A stretch of 64,000 nucleotides of DNA from Pomphorhynchus laevis (GCA_012934845.2 WNNJ02002074.1:36072-100071); one strand, 5' to 3'. Shown: positions 31,867-43,648, counted from the first letter of the stretch. Notes: generated by a model from the letters alone, not told the origin. A program made the numbers and translations.

Positions 31867-32004
31867 CAATTATAATGAAGCCAATATAAGTTTTGTGACA
31901 GACACCAGTGATTCCCCAATTTATGACACAACGAATTATTATTATGGGTCAGAAGATACTACTAAAATGAATTTTGTTAATAATCAATCGGAAACTTATT
32001 TATT
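31867..32004 (+). CDS. Array exon 1 (46-residue repeat)
   Basis: Consensus copy. With the phase-2 join the peptide is NYNEANISFVTDTSDSPIYD followed by TTNYYYGSEDTTKMN and FVNNQSETYLF. There are no cysteines; two N-glycosylation sites (NIS, NQS) and a Tyr-rich stretch next to acidic residues, a context that favours Tyr sulfation in secreted proteins. Acceptor TTCTTAG, donor GTAAGT. The following intron is sub-type B (ATATATGTATTTTG, GTTCGTAAAA). Confidence 0.65.
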
Positions 32005-32503
32005 GTAAGTATTTCGATAATCATTTTATTATTTTTTTAGTGAAAATGACATTGATTGTTTACACTACAATATATGTATTTTGTTTAAACTTTTAGAATA
32101 AGTGAAGATTGCAATCGATTGTTCGTAAAAAATCGACAATTTAATTTTTGCTTTCTTTAAAAATTGCATTACATGTTCTCCTAAGCCAAATTCTTTTATG
32201 CGCAGTTAATTCATTAAACTCTTTTTCAGATTAAAAACATTGTTTCGTAGGTTGTTCAATTCTTAAGAAATTTAATCTTTTGTTAATTTAATATCTTTAT
32301 TTAAATATATTCATTCTTTGTTACCAATTATGGTTGTTTTTTTTTGCATCACACTCTTATTTTGTAACTTATAAAGAATTTTGTATTTAGGTAGTTTGTA
32401 AATTTTTGATAGCTCGAAACCTTTTTTATAGCATTAATAAAAATGTTTTAATTTTTCGATTATTATAAATTACCATTTAAATCAAACTAGAATTTATTCT
32501 TAG

Positions 32504-32641
32504 CAATTATAATGAAGCCAATATAAGTTTTGTGACAGACACCAGTGATTCCCCAATTTATGACACAACGAATTATTATTATGGGTCAGAAGATACTACT
32601 AAAATGAATTTTGTTAATAATCAATCGGAAACTTATTTATT
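32504..32641 (+). CDS. Array exon 2
   Basis: Identical to exon 1. Acceptor and donor intact. The following intron is sub-type A (ATATAAGTATTTTG, GTTTGTAAAA). Confidence 0.65.
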
Positions 32642-33138
32642 GTAAGTATTTCGATAATCATTTTACTATTTTTTAGTGAAAATGACATTGATTGTTTACA
32701 CTACAATATAAGTATTTTGTTTAAACTTTTAGAATAAGTGAAGAATGCAATCGATTGTTTGTAAAAAATCGACAATTTAATTTTTGCTTTCATTAAAAAT
32801 TGCATTACATGTTCTCCTAAGCCAAATTCTTTTATGCGCAGTTAATTCATTAAACTCTTTTTCAGATTAAAAACATTGTTTCGTAGGTTGTTCAATTCTT
32901 AAGAAATTTAATCTTTTGTTAATTTAATATCTTTATTTAAATATATTCATTCTTTGTTACCAATTATGGTTGTTTTTTTTGCATCACACTCTTACTTTGT
33001 AACTTATAAAGAATTTTGTATTTAGGTAGTTTGTAAATTTTTGATAGCTCGAAACCTTTTTTATAGCATTAATAAAAATGTTTTAATTTTTCGATTATTA
33101 TAAATTACCATTTAAATCAAACTAGAATTTATTCTTAG

Positions 33139-33276
33139 CAATTATAATGAAGCCAATATAAGTTTTGTGACAGACACCAGTGATTCCCCAATTTATGACA
33201 CAACGAATTATTATTATGGGTCAGAAGATACTACTAAAATGAATTTTGTTAATAATCAATCGGAAACTTATTTATT
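33139..33276 (+). CDS. Array exon 3
   Basis: Identical to exon 1, splice sites intact, sub-type A intron follows. Confidence 0.65.
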
Positions 33277-33772
33277 GTAAGTATTTCGATAATCATTTTA
33301 CTATTTTTTAGTGAAAATGACATTGATTGTTTACACTACAATATAAGTATTTTGTTTAAACTTTTAGAATAAGTGAAGATGCAATCGATTGTTTGTAAAA
33401 AATCGACAATTTAATTTTTGCTTTCATTAAAAATTGCATTACATGTTCTCCTAAGCCAAATTCTTTTATGCGCAGTTAATTCATTAAACTCTTTTTCAGA
33501 TTAAAAACATTGTTTCGTAGGTTGTTCAATTCTTAAGAAATTTAATCTTTTGTTAATTTAATATCTTTATTTAAATATATTCATTCTTTGTTACCAATTA
33601 TGGTTGTTTTTTTTGCATCACACTCTTATTTTGTAACTTATAAAGAATTTTGTATTTAGGTAGTTTGTAAATTTTTGATAGCTCGAAACCTTTTTTATAG
33701 CATTAATAAAAATGTTTTAATTTTTCGATTATTATAAATTACCATTTAAATCAAACTAGAATTTATTCTTAG

Positions 33773-33910
33773 CAATTATAATGAAGCCAATATAAGTTTT
33801 GTGACAGACACCAGTGATTCCCCAATTTATGACACAACGAATTATTATTATGGGTCAGAAGATACTACTAAAATGAATTTTGTTAATAATCAATCGGAAA
33901 CTTATTTATT
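33773..33910 (+). CDS. Array exon 4
   Basis: Identical to exon 1, splice sites intact, sub-type A intron follows. Confidence 0.65.
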
Positions 33911-34407
33911 GTAAGTATTTCGATAATCATTTTACTATTTTTTAGTGAAAATGACATTGATTGTTTACACTACAATATAAGTATTTTGTTTAAACTTTTA
34001 GAATAAGTGAAGAATGCAATCGATTGTTTGTAAAAAATCGACAATTTAATTTTTGCTTTCATTAAAAATTGCATTACATGTTCTCCTAAGCCAAATTCTT
34101 TTATGCGCAGTTAATTCATTAAACTCTTTTTCAGATTAAAAACATTGTTTCGTATGTTGTTCAATTCTTAAGAAATTTATTCTTTTGTTAATTTAATATC
34201 TATATTTAAATATATTCATTCTTTGTTACCAATTATGGTTGTTTTTTTTGCATCACACTCTTACTTTGTAACTTATAAAGAATTTTGTATTTAGGTAGTT
34301 TGTAAATTTTTGATAGCTCGAAACCTTTTTTATAGCATTAATAAAAATGTTTTAATTTTTCGATTATTATAAATTACCATTTAAATCAAACTAGAATTTA
34401 TTCTTAG

Positions 34408-34545
34408 CAATTATAATGAAGCCAATATAAGTTTTGTGACAGACACCAGTGATTCCCCAATTTATGACACAACGAATTATTATTATGGGTCAGAAGATAC
34501 TACTAAAATGAATTTTGTTAATAATCAATCGGAAACTTATTTATT
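34408..34545 (+). CDS. Array exon 5
   Basis: Identical to exon 1, splice sites intact, sub-type B intron follows. Confidence 0.65.
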
Positions 34546-35043
34546 GTAAGTATTTCGATAATCATTTTACTATTTTTTTAGTGAAAATGACATTGATTGT
34601 TTACACTACAATATATGTATTTTGTTTAAACTTTTAGAATAAGTGAAGATTGCAATCGATTGTTCGTAAAAAATCGACAATTTAATTTTTGCTTTCTTTA
34701 AAAATTGCATTACATGTTCTCCTAAGCCAAATTCTTTTATGCGCAGTTAATTCATTAAACTCTTTTTCAGATTAAAAACATTGTTTCGTAGGTTGTTCAA
34801 TTCTTAAGAAATTTAATCTTTTGTTAATTTAATATCTTTATTTAAATATATTCATTCTTTGTTACCAATTATGGTTGTTTTTTTTGCATCACACTCTTAT
34901 TTTGTAACTTATAAAGAATTTTGTATTTAGGTAGTTTGTAAATTTTTGATAGCTCGAAACCTTTTTTATAGCATTAATAAAAATGTTTTAATTTTTCGAT
35001 TATTATAAATTACCATTTAAATCAAACTAGAATTTATTCTTAG

Positions 35044-35181
35044 CAATTATAATGAAGCCAATATAAGTTTTGTGACAGACACCAGTGATTCCCCAATTTA
35101 TGACACAACGAATTATTATTATGGGTCAGAAGATACAACTAAAATGAATTTTGTTAATAATCAATCGGAAACTTATTTATT
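35044..35181 (+). CDS. Array exon 6
   Basis: One silent change (second Thr codon of the DTT pair, ACT to ACA). Splice sites intact, sub-type B intron follows. Confidence 0.65.
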
Positions 35182-35679
35182 GTAAGTATTTCGATAATCA
35201 TTTTACTATTTTTTTAGTGAAAATGACATTGATTGTTTACACTACAATATATGTATTTTGTTTAAACTTTTAGAATAAGTGAAGATTGCAATCGATTGTT
35301 CGTAAAAAATCGACAATTTAATTTTTGCTTTCTTTAAAAATTGCATTACATGTTCTCCTAAGCCAAATTCTTTTATGCGCAGTTAATTCATTAAACTCTT
35401 TTTCAGATTAAAAACATTGTTTCGTAGGTTGTTCAATTCTTAAGAAATTTAATCTTTTGTTAATTTAATATCTTTATTTAAATATATTCATTCTTTGTTA
35501 CCAATTATGGTTGTTTTTTTTGCATCACACTCTTATTTTGTAACTTATAAAGAATTTTGTATTTAGGTAGTTTGTAAATTTTTGATAGCTCGAAACCTTT
35601 TTTATAGCATTAATAAAAATGTTTTAATTTTTCGATTATTATAAATTACCATTTAAATCAAACTAGAATTTATTCTTAG

Positions 35680-35817
35680 CAATTATAATGAAGCCAATAT
35701 AAGTTTTGTGACAGACACCAGTGATTCCCCAATTTATGACACAACGAATTATTATTATGGGTCAGAAGATACAACTAAAATGAATTTTGTTAATAATCAA
35801 TCGGAAACTTATTTATT
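35680..35817 (+). CDS. Array exon 7
   Basis: Same silent ACA variant as exon 6. Splice sites intact, sub-type B intron follows. Confidence 0.65.
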
Positions 35818-36316
35818 GTAAGTATTTCGATAATCATTTTACTATTTTTTTAGTGAAAATGACATTGATTGTTTACACTACAATATATGTATTTTGTTTA
35901 AACTTTTAGAATAAGTGAAGATTGCAATCGATTGTTCGTAAAAAATCGACAATTTAATTTTTGCTTTCTTTAAAAATTGCATTACATGTTCTCCTAAGCC
36001 AAATTCTTTTATGCGCAGTTAATTCATTAAACTCTTTTTCAGATTAAAAACATTGTTTCGTAGGTTGTTCAATTCTTAAGAAATTTAATCTTTTGTTAAT
36101 TTAATATCTTTATTTAAATATATTCATTCTTTGTTACCAATTATGGTTGTTTTTTTTTGCATCACACTCTTATTTTGTAACTTATAAAGAATTTTGTATT
36201 TAGGTAGTTTGTAAATTTTTGATAGCCCAAAACATTTTTTATAGCATTAATAAAAATGTTTTAATTTTTCGATTATTATAAATTACCATTTAAATCAAAC
36301 TAGAATTTATTCTTAG

Positions 36317-36454
36317 CAATTATAATGAAGCCAATATAAGTTTTGTGACAGACACCAGTGATTCCCCAATTTATGACACAACGAATTATTATTATGGGTC
36401 AGAAGATACTACTAAAATGAATTTTGTTAATAATCAATCGGAAACTTATTTATT
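36317..36454 (+). CDS. Array exon 8
   Basis: Identical to exon 1, splice sites intact, sub-type A intron follows. Confidence 0.65.
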
Positions 36455-36945
36455 GTAAGTATTTCGATAATCATTTTACTATTTTTTAGTGAAAATGACA
36501 TTGATTGTTTACACTACAATATAAGTATTTTGTTTAAACTTTTAGAATAAGTGAAGAATGCAATCGATTGTTTGTAAAAAATCGACAATTTAATTTTTGC
36601 TTTCATTAAAAATTGCATTACATGTTCTCCTAAGCCAAATTCTTTTATGCGCAGTTAATTCATTAAACTCTTTTTCAGATTAAAAACATTGTTTCGTATG
36701 TTGTTCAATTCTTAAGAAATTTATTCTTTTGTTAATTTAATATCTATATTTAAATATATTCATTCTTAGTTACCAATTATGGTTGTTTTTTTTGCATCAC
36801 ACTCTTACTTTGTAACTTATAATTGTATTTAGGTAGTTTGTAAATTTTTGATAGCTCGAAACCTTTTTTATAGCATTAATAAAAATGTTTTAATTTTTCG
36901 ATTATTATAAATTACCATTTAAATCAAACTAGAATTTATTCTTAG

Positions 36946-37083
36946 CAATTATAATGAAGCCAATATAAGTTTTGTGACAGACACCAGTGATTCCCCAATT
37001 TATGACACAACGAATTATTATTATGGGTCAGAAGATACAACTAAAATGAATTTTGTTAATAATCAATCGGAAACTTATTTATT
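36946..37083 (+). CDS. Array exon 9
   Basis: Silent ACA variant as in exons 6 and 7. Splice sites intact, sub-type B intron follows. Confidence 0.65.
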
Positions 37084-37578
37084 GTAAGTATTTCGATAAT
37101 CATTTTACTATTTTTTTAGTGAAAATGACATTGATTGTTTACACTACAATATATGTATTTTGTTTAAACTTTTAGAATAAGTGAAGATTGCAATCGATTG
37201 TTCGTAAAAAATCGACAATTTAATTTTTGCTTTCTTTAAAAATTGCATTACATGTTCTCCTAAGCCAAATTCTTTTATGCGCAGTTAATTCATTAAACTC
37301 TTTTTCAGATTAAAAACATTGTTTCGTAGGTTGTTCAATTCTTAAGAAATTTAATCTTTTGTTAATTTAATATCTTTATTTAAATATATTCATTCTTTGT
37401 TAACAATTATGGTTTTTTTTTGCATCACACTCTTATTTTGTAACTTATAAAGAATTTTGTATTTAGGTAGTTTGTAAATTTTTGATAGCTCGAAACCTTT
37501 TTTATAGCTTAATAAAAATGTTTTAATTTTTCGATTATTATAAATTACCATTTAAATCAAACTAGAATTTATTCTTAG

Positions 37579-37716
37579 CAATTTTAATGAAGCCAATATA
37601 AGTTTTGTGACAGACACCAGTGATTCCCCAATTTATGACACAACGAATTATTATTACGGGTCAGAAGATACTACTAAAATGAATTTTGTTAATAATCAAT
37701 CGGAAACTTATTTATT
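37579..37716 (+). CDS. Array exon 10
   Basis: One amino-acid change (first Tyr to Phe) and one silent change in the Tyr run. Splice sites intact, sub-type A intron follows. Confidence 0.65.
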
Positions 37717-38214
37717 GTAAGTATTTCGATAATCATTTTACTATTTTTCTAGTGAAAATGACATTGATTGTTTACACTACAATATAAGTATTTTGTTTAA
37801 ACTTTTAGAATAAGTGAAGAATGCAATCGATTGTTTGTAAAAAATCGACAATTTAATTTTTCCTTTCATTAAAAATTGCATTACATGTTCTCCTAAGCCA
37901 AATTCTTTTATGCGCAGTTAATTCATTAAACTCTTTTTCAGATTAAAAACATTGTTTCGTAGGTTGTTCAATTCTTAAGAAATTTATTCTTTTGTTAATT
38001 TAATATCTATATTTAAATATATTCATTCTTTGTTACCAATTATGGTTGTTTTTTTTGCATCACACTCTTATTTTGTAACTTATAAAGAATTTTGTATTTA
38101 GGTAGTTTGTAAATTTTTGATAGCTCGAAACCTTTTTTATAGCATTAATAAAAATGTTTTAATTTTTCGATTATTATAAATTACCATTTAAATCAAACTA
38201 GAATTTATTCTTAG

Positions 38215-38352
38215 CAATTATAATGAAGCCAATATAAGTTTTGTGACAGACACCAGTGATTCCCCAATTTATGACACAACGAATTATTATTATGGGTCAG
38301 AAGATACTACTAAAATGAATTTTGTTAATAATCAATCGGAAACTTATTTATT
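38215..38352 (+). CDS. Array exon 11
   Basis: Exon identical to exon 1. The intron after it is a diverged sub-type A. Confidence 0.65.
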
Positions 38353-38850
38353 GTAAGTATTTCGATAATCATTTTACTATTTTCAAGTGAAAATGACATT
38401 GATTGTTTACTCTACAATATATTTATTTTGTTTAAACTTTTTGAATAAGTGAAGAATGCAATCGATTGTTTGTAAAAAAATCGACAATTTAATTTTTCCT
38501 TTCATTAAGAATCGCATTACATGTTCTTCTAAGCCAAATTCTTTTATGTATAGTTTATTCATTAAACTCCTTTTCAGATTAAAAACATTGTTTCATATGT
38601 GGTTCTATTCTTAAGAAATTTATTCTTTTGTTAATTTAATATCTATATTTAAATATATTCATTCTTTGTTACCAATTATGGTTGTTTTTTTTGCATCACA
38701 CTCTTACTTTGTAACTTATAAAGAATTTTGTATTTAGGTAGTTTGTAAATTTTTGATAGCTCGAAACCTTTTTTATAGCATTAATAAAAATGTTTTAATT
38801 TTTCGATTATTATAAATTACCATTTAAATCAAACTAGAATTTATTCTTAG

Positions 38851-38988
38851 CAATTATAATGAAGCCAATATAAGTTTTGTGACAGACACCAGTGATTCCC
38901 CAATTTATGACACAACGAATTATTATTATGGGTCAGAAGATACTACTAAAATGAATTTTGTTAATAATAAATCGGAAACTTATTTATT
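38851..38988 (+). CDS. Array exon 12
   Basis: One change, Gln to Lys, which removes the second glycosylation site's middle residue but keeps N-x-S. Splice sites intact; diverged sub-type B intron follows. Confidence 0.65.
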
Positions 38989-39516
38989 GTAAGTATTTCG
39001 ATAATCATTTTATTATTTTTAAGTGAAAATCACATTGATTGTTTACTCTACAATATATGTATTTTGTTTGAACTTTTAGAATAAATGAAGATTGCAATCG
39101 ATTGTTCGTAAAAAATCGACAATTTAATTTTTGCTTTCTTTAAAAATTGCATTACATGTTCTTCTAAGCTAAAGTCTTTTATGCTTACTTTGTACATTAA
39201 ACTTTTTTTCAGATTAAAAGCATTGATTCGTATGTTGTTCTGTACTTTATAAATTTCATTCGTATTTTGTTCTATTCTTAAGAAATTTAATCTTTTGTTA
39301 ATTAAATATTTATATTTAAATATATTCATTCTTTGTTACCAATTATGGTTGTTTTTTTCGCATCACATTCTAATATTGTAAATTATAAAGAATTTTGTAT
39401 ATATATAGTTTGTAAATTTTTAATTAGCCAAACCTTTTTTATAGCATTAATAAAAATGTTTTAATTTTTCGATTATTATAAATTACCATTTAAATCAAAC
39501 TAGAATATTTTCTTTG

Positions 39517-39654
39517 CAATTATAATGAAGACAATATAAGTTTTGTGACTGACACCAGTGATTCCCCAATTTATGACACAACGAATTATTATTATGGGTC
39601 AGAAGATACTACTAAAATGAATTTTGTTAATAATCAATCGGAAACTTTTTTATT
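39517..39654 (+). pseudogene. Array exon 13, acceptor site lost
   Basis: The acceptor reads TTCTTTG in place of TTCTTAG, so this exon should be skipped; skipping keeps the frame because the exon is symmetric. Ala to Asp and Tyr to Phe changes. The open frame is otherwise kept. Confidence 0.6.
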
Positions 39655-40182
39655 GTAAGTATTTCGATATTCATTTTACTGTTTTTTAGTGAAAATGACA
39701 TTGATTGTTTACACTACAATATAAGTATGTTGTTTAAACTTTTAGAATAAGTGAAGAATGCAATCGATTGTTCGTAAAAAATCGACAATTTAATTTTTGC
39801 TTTCTTTAAAAATTGCATTACATGTTCTTCTAAGCTAAAGTCTTTTATGCTTACGTTGTACATTAAACTTTTTTTCAGATTAAAAGCATTGATTCGTATG
39901 TTGTTCTATACTTTATAAATTTCATTCGGATGTTGTTCTATTCTTAAGAAATTTAATCTTTTGTTAATTAAATATTTATATTTAAATATATTCATTCTTT
40001 GTTACCAATTATGGTTGTTTTTTTCGCATCACACTCTTATTTTGTAACGTATAAAGAATTTTGTATATATATAGTTTGTAAATTTTTAATTAGCCAAACC
40101 TTTTTTATAGCATTAATAAAAATGTTTTAATTTTGCGATTATTATAAATTACCATTTATATCAAACTAGAATTTATTCTTAG

Positions 40183-40320
40183 CAATTATAATGAAGACAA
40201 TATGAGTTTTGTGACAGACACCAGTGATTCCCCAATTTATGACACAACGAATTATTATTATGGGTCAGAAGATACTACTAAAATGAATTTTGTTAATAAT
40301 CAATCGGAAACTTATTTATT
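40183..40320 (+). CDS. Array exon 14
   Basis: Acceptor TTCTTAG and donor GTAAGT intact. Ala to Asp and Ile to Met changes relative to exon 1. Confidence 0.6.
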
Positions 40321-40849
40321 GTAAGTATTTCGATAATCATTTTACTATTTTTTTAGTGAAAATGACATTGATTGTTTACACTACAATATAAGTATTTTGT
40401 TTAAACTTTTAGAATAAGTGAAGAATGCAATCGATTGTTCGTAAAAAATCGACAATTTAATTTTTGCTTTATTTGAAAATTGCATTACATGTTCTTCTAA
40501 GCTAAAGTCTTTTATGCTTACGTTGTGCATTAAACTTTTTTTCAGATTAAAAGCATTGATTCGTATGTTGTTCTATACTTTATAAATTTCATTCGTATGT
40601 TGTTCTATTCTTAAGAAATTTAATCTTTTGTTAATTTAATATCTTTATTTAAATATATTCATTCTTTGTTACCAATTATGGTTGTTTTTTTTGCATCACA
40701 CTCTTATTTTGTAACTTATAAAGAATTTTGTATTTAGATAGTTTGTAAATTTTTAATTAGCCAAACCTTTTTTATAGCATTAATAGAAATGTTTTAATTT
40801 CCCGATTATTATAAATTATCATTTAAATCAAACTAGAATTTATTCTTTG

Positions 40850-40987
40850 CAATTATAATGAAGACAATATGAGTTTTGTGACAGACAACAGTGATTCCGC
40901 AATTTATGACACAATGAATTATTATAATGGGTCAGAAGATACTACTGAAATGAATTTTGTTAATAATTAATCGGAAACTTTTTTATT
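40850..40987 (+). pseudogene. Array exon 15, acceptor lost and stop codon
   Basis: The acceptor is TTCTTTG. At least eight changes relative to exon 1, including Pro to Ala, Thr to Asn, and CAA to TAA (stop) in the NNQS segment. Dead copy at the 3' edge of the array. Confidence 0.7.
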
Positions 40988-41393
40988 GTAAGTATTTCGA
41001 TATTCATTTTACTGTTTTTAAGTGAAAATGACATTGATTGTTTACTCTACAATATAATGTCTGTGCTTGAACATTGAGATTAAGAGAAGAATGCAATCGC
41101 TTGATAGTAAAAAATCAACTCTTTTTTACAAATTGCATTATATGTTCTTCCTTGCCAAATTCTTCTTTGCTTAATTTGTACATTAATCTCAATTCTAGTT
41201 TAAAAACATTGTTTCGTATTTTGTTCCATTGTTATTAAAAGTAATTAGTCGAAAATTAAATATTTTTCTTTTAATATTGTCTTATTAAATATGTTCTTGA
41301 CTCTTTTTTCTCTCTTTTGTAAATTTTCAAGTATCTTTTATTTCTACATTTTTATACATTTTCAGAATAATTTGAAAATTTGTTTATTCGTAG

Positions 41394-41528
41394 GGCTACT
41401 AATGAAAACACGTCTTTAATTCAAGACTACAGTGAGTCGCCGGTTTCTCAAAGCCCCACTGATAATGATTTTATACGTCATACCGGTTTTACAAATTCTT
41501 TTCAAAGACGATGGATTCGTAATATGTT
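41394..41528 (+). CDS. Tandem-exon gene, diverged 3' exon (45 residues)
   Basis: After TTATTCGTAG, 135 bp run to the donor GTAAGT, again phase 2 at both ends. The peptide ATNENTSLIQDYSESPVSQS, then PTDNDFIRHTGF, TNSFQRRWIRNM shares the spacing NE(A)N-S-D-S-SP with the array exon, so it looks like an ancient relative. It is more basic at the end (RRWIRN). A donor follows, so at least one more exon should exist, but I could not find it. Confidence 0.5.
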
Positions 41529-43648
41529 GTAAGTAATAATAATTTTACTTTTTTACACGCTTCGGTATTAGTCCGCTCTTTACATTAAGAATATTGGAAG
41601 CATATACACCAGGCAGCATTCTATATATTCTTGTCAGACCAAGAATTTGGGCCGAATCATTCTTGCAATTTCAAAGTTGCTACGTATGCCCAGTTATTCT
41701 TACAACATTTTTATTGAAATGAATTGTGCCTGATGTATGGTTAAACTGCAATACGCAATGCCATACACAGAGCTCATGCCAAATTCTCTCTGATTATTCA
41801 GATTAAGGGTGGTTCTGTTTTTCCATCTTTAAACACTGTTCAAACTCGGGTTTTAAGGTGCCTATTGATGATGATTTTTGTGGTCACGGCACTGACGAGC
41901 TCATATAAAGCGACGCGCATTTGCCGTTGTTAAATTTTGTCAGCACACATAGGATCACTGGTCATAAGTAGCGACTTTGAATATCACGAGAATAATTCGA
42001 TCTTATTTCTTGGTCTGATGAAGATATATAAAATGCTGTATGGTGTTAATGCCTCCGTGTTGTGTATAACATTATTTTTACGATTATTATATATTTACTT
42101 TATTATCAAACATGAATTTATATTTAGCGACATAGTTGAACAGTAAAGATATTGAAAGACAACAAGATTTTCGTAAGTAATAAATTTGCGTTGCTAGTTT
42201 TGTAAGTAGCTTTTTATTTCGAGAAATTTTTTATCGTCAAAAGTATTATATTTTTGACTTATTTGATCCATATGTTGTTTTTATAACTGTTTTCAATTAA
42301 TTTAATTATTGCAAACTGCCTTTATAAAATCTTTTAATTAAGAAAAGTTTATTAAGTTGTCTCCATAAACATAATGTCTCCATAAACACGCTTTTTAAAA
42401 GCGTTTTTCACAAAATAGATGACAAAATCTTTATAAATATTTTATAATCTTTAAAAATATTTGTTTATTAATGTTAAATTTATAAATCATTTTGTCATAT
42501 TATATCAATTTTTTCTATCATTCATTGGTTTGTAAAAAGATAGTTCTTTGTTTAATTCGAAGAATATGTTGCTTTTTATATATCCTAGAAAACATTAAGT
42601 TAGTGACATTTTAGGGAGTAAAACAATATCTAAAATATAATTTATAATTATATTATCATTTATGTGTAAGAATTCTTAAAGAATTTAAAAACTAAACTTT
42701 TATATCCCTTATAGGGTACAGTTTTAATTCATGAAGAGCGTTGCACTTAATATTACATTATTAATATTGTAAAGAATAGTAAAGAAAAACTATGATATTT
42801 ATAAAAAAATATTTTATATAAGGGGATCAATACACTTTATAAGGCACAACATTAATATTTGTGGATAAGCTAGAATATTAAAGACAACTTTTAATATGTA
42901 AGGCACAACGCTAATATATGAATTTATGCTTATATATAAGAGACAAATCACAACCCTAATATATTTAGTGCAAAGCTGGTATATATTGCACATCGCAGAG
43001 CGATTCAGGTTCACACTTTAATATACAAAGCTGATATATAACACACAATGCTGATATAAAATGCACACTTTGACATATATGGCCCAACTTTTATATAATG
43101 AACGACGCTAATATTTTAGGCTCAAATGTATAAAAGAATACAAAAATGTTGTAGTAAACAAAAAAATATAGTCTTTAGTTTCAAAATGTCCAGTTTACAC
43201 CAACGTTGTAATGAAACTTGAATTGAATAAAAAGTCGTCGCTTATCAAATCGTAATAAGTCTGTGATCGAAAACACAACTAATTGCTTACAATGACGCGA
43301 ATGCTAAGTAAAATAGTAATAATCAATGCTATATACACGCCCTTCTTACATTGAGGTTATGAATTAAGAGTTACGATACTTATCGATAATTTTCATAATC
43401 TGGTTTAAATTATTTTTTTACTAAAACTGAGTAATTATTGAGATACAATAATTCATTTTAAGTAAGGTTTTCGCTATAAGCTTAATTTCGTAATTTCAAA
43501 ACGTATTTAAATGTGGTGTGAATTGTGATAATTGAATTTTGGCAAACAAGACAACATACGATAGCCTTACGCCAAATTCAAAAATATGCAATTTACGTAA
43601 ATTAATAAAGTAATGTGAATAAGGATATATATATGAAATTAATAAAGA
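41529..43648. other. Sequence between the tandem-exon gene and the large inverted repeat
   Basis: 41,560-41,930 is less A/T-rich and may be transposon debris, but no protein family was recognised. A short open frame at 41,937-42,146 has no support. 42,150-42,820 is A/T-rich and empty. A degenerate short repeat lies at 42,830-43,130. The last exon(s) of the tandem-exon gene may be hidden here. Confidence 0.45.
42830..43130. repeat. Degenerate short repeat (CACAA-GCTAATATAT type)
   Basis: Around eight imperfect copies, for example GGCACAACATTAATATTT, GGCACAACGCTAATATATG, CACAACCCTAATATATT, ACACAATGCTGATATAAA and GCCCAACTTTTATATAA, spaced 20-60 bp. No function known. Confidence 0.45.

Larger units (their letters stand above)
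31867..41393 (+). repeat. Tandem array of 15 exon-intron units (629-667 bp)
   Basis: Exon starts at 31,867, 32,504, 33,139, 33,773, 34,408, 35,044, 35,680, 36,317, 36,946, 37,579, 38,215, 38,851, 39,517, 40,183 and 40,850. Units 1-12 are 629-637 bp and nearly identical in exon and intron; units 13-15 are 666-667 bp because of a 30-bp duplication in the intron (CGTATGTTGTTCTA twice) and are more diverged. Each exon is 138 bp, phase 2 at both ends, between TTCTTAG and GTAAGT. Growth by unequal crossing-over fits the high identity in the middle and drift at the edges. Confidence 0.9.

Noticed and set aside
39048-39329. Open frame on the minus strand inside the array
   Set aside because: It covers intron sequence of one unit only and is not open in neighbouring, nearly identical units.
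31867-41393. Array read as a plain non-coding satellite
   Set aside because: Each unit keeps a 138-bp stretch with intact splice signals, symmetric phase and open frame that fits a phase-2 signal-peptide exon upstream, and a related exon lies downstream. A satellite remains possible only if no RNA is found.
31867-41393. CRISPR array
   Set aside because: Units are over 600 bp with near-identical spacers and lie in eukaryotic DNA.
41937-42146. Short plus-strand frame as the last exon of the tandem-exon gene
   Set aside because: An AG acceptor lies nearby, but the phase required gives a stop after nine codons and no similarity to the other exons. Left open.
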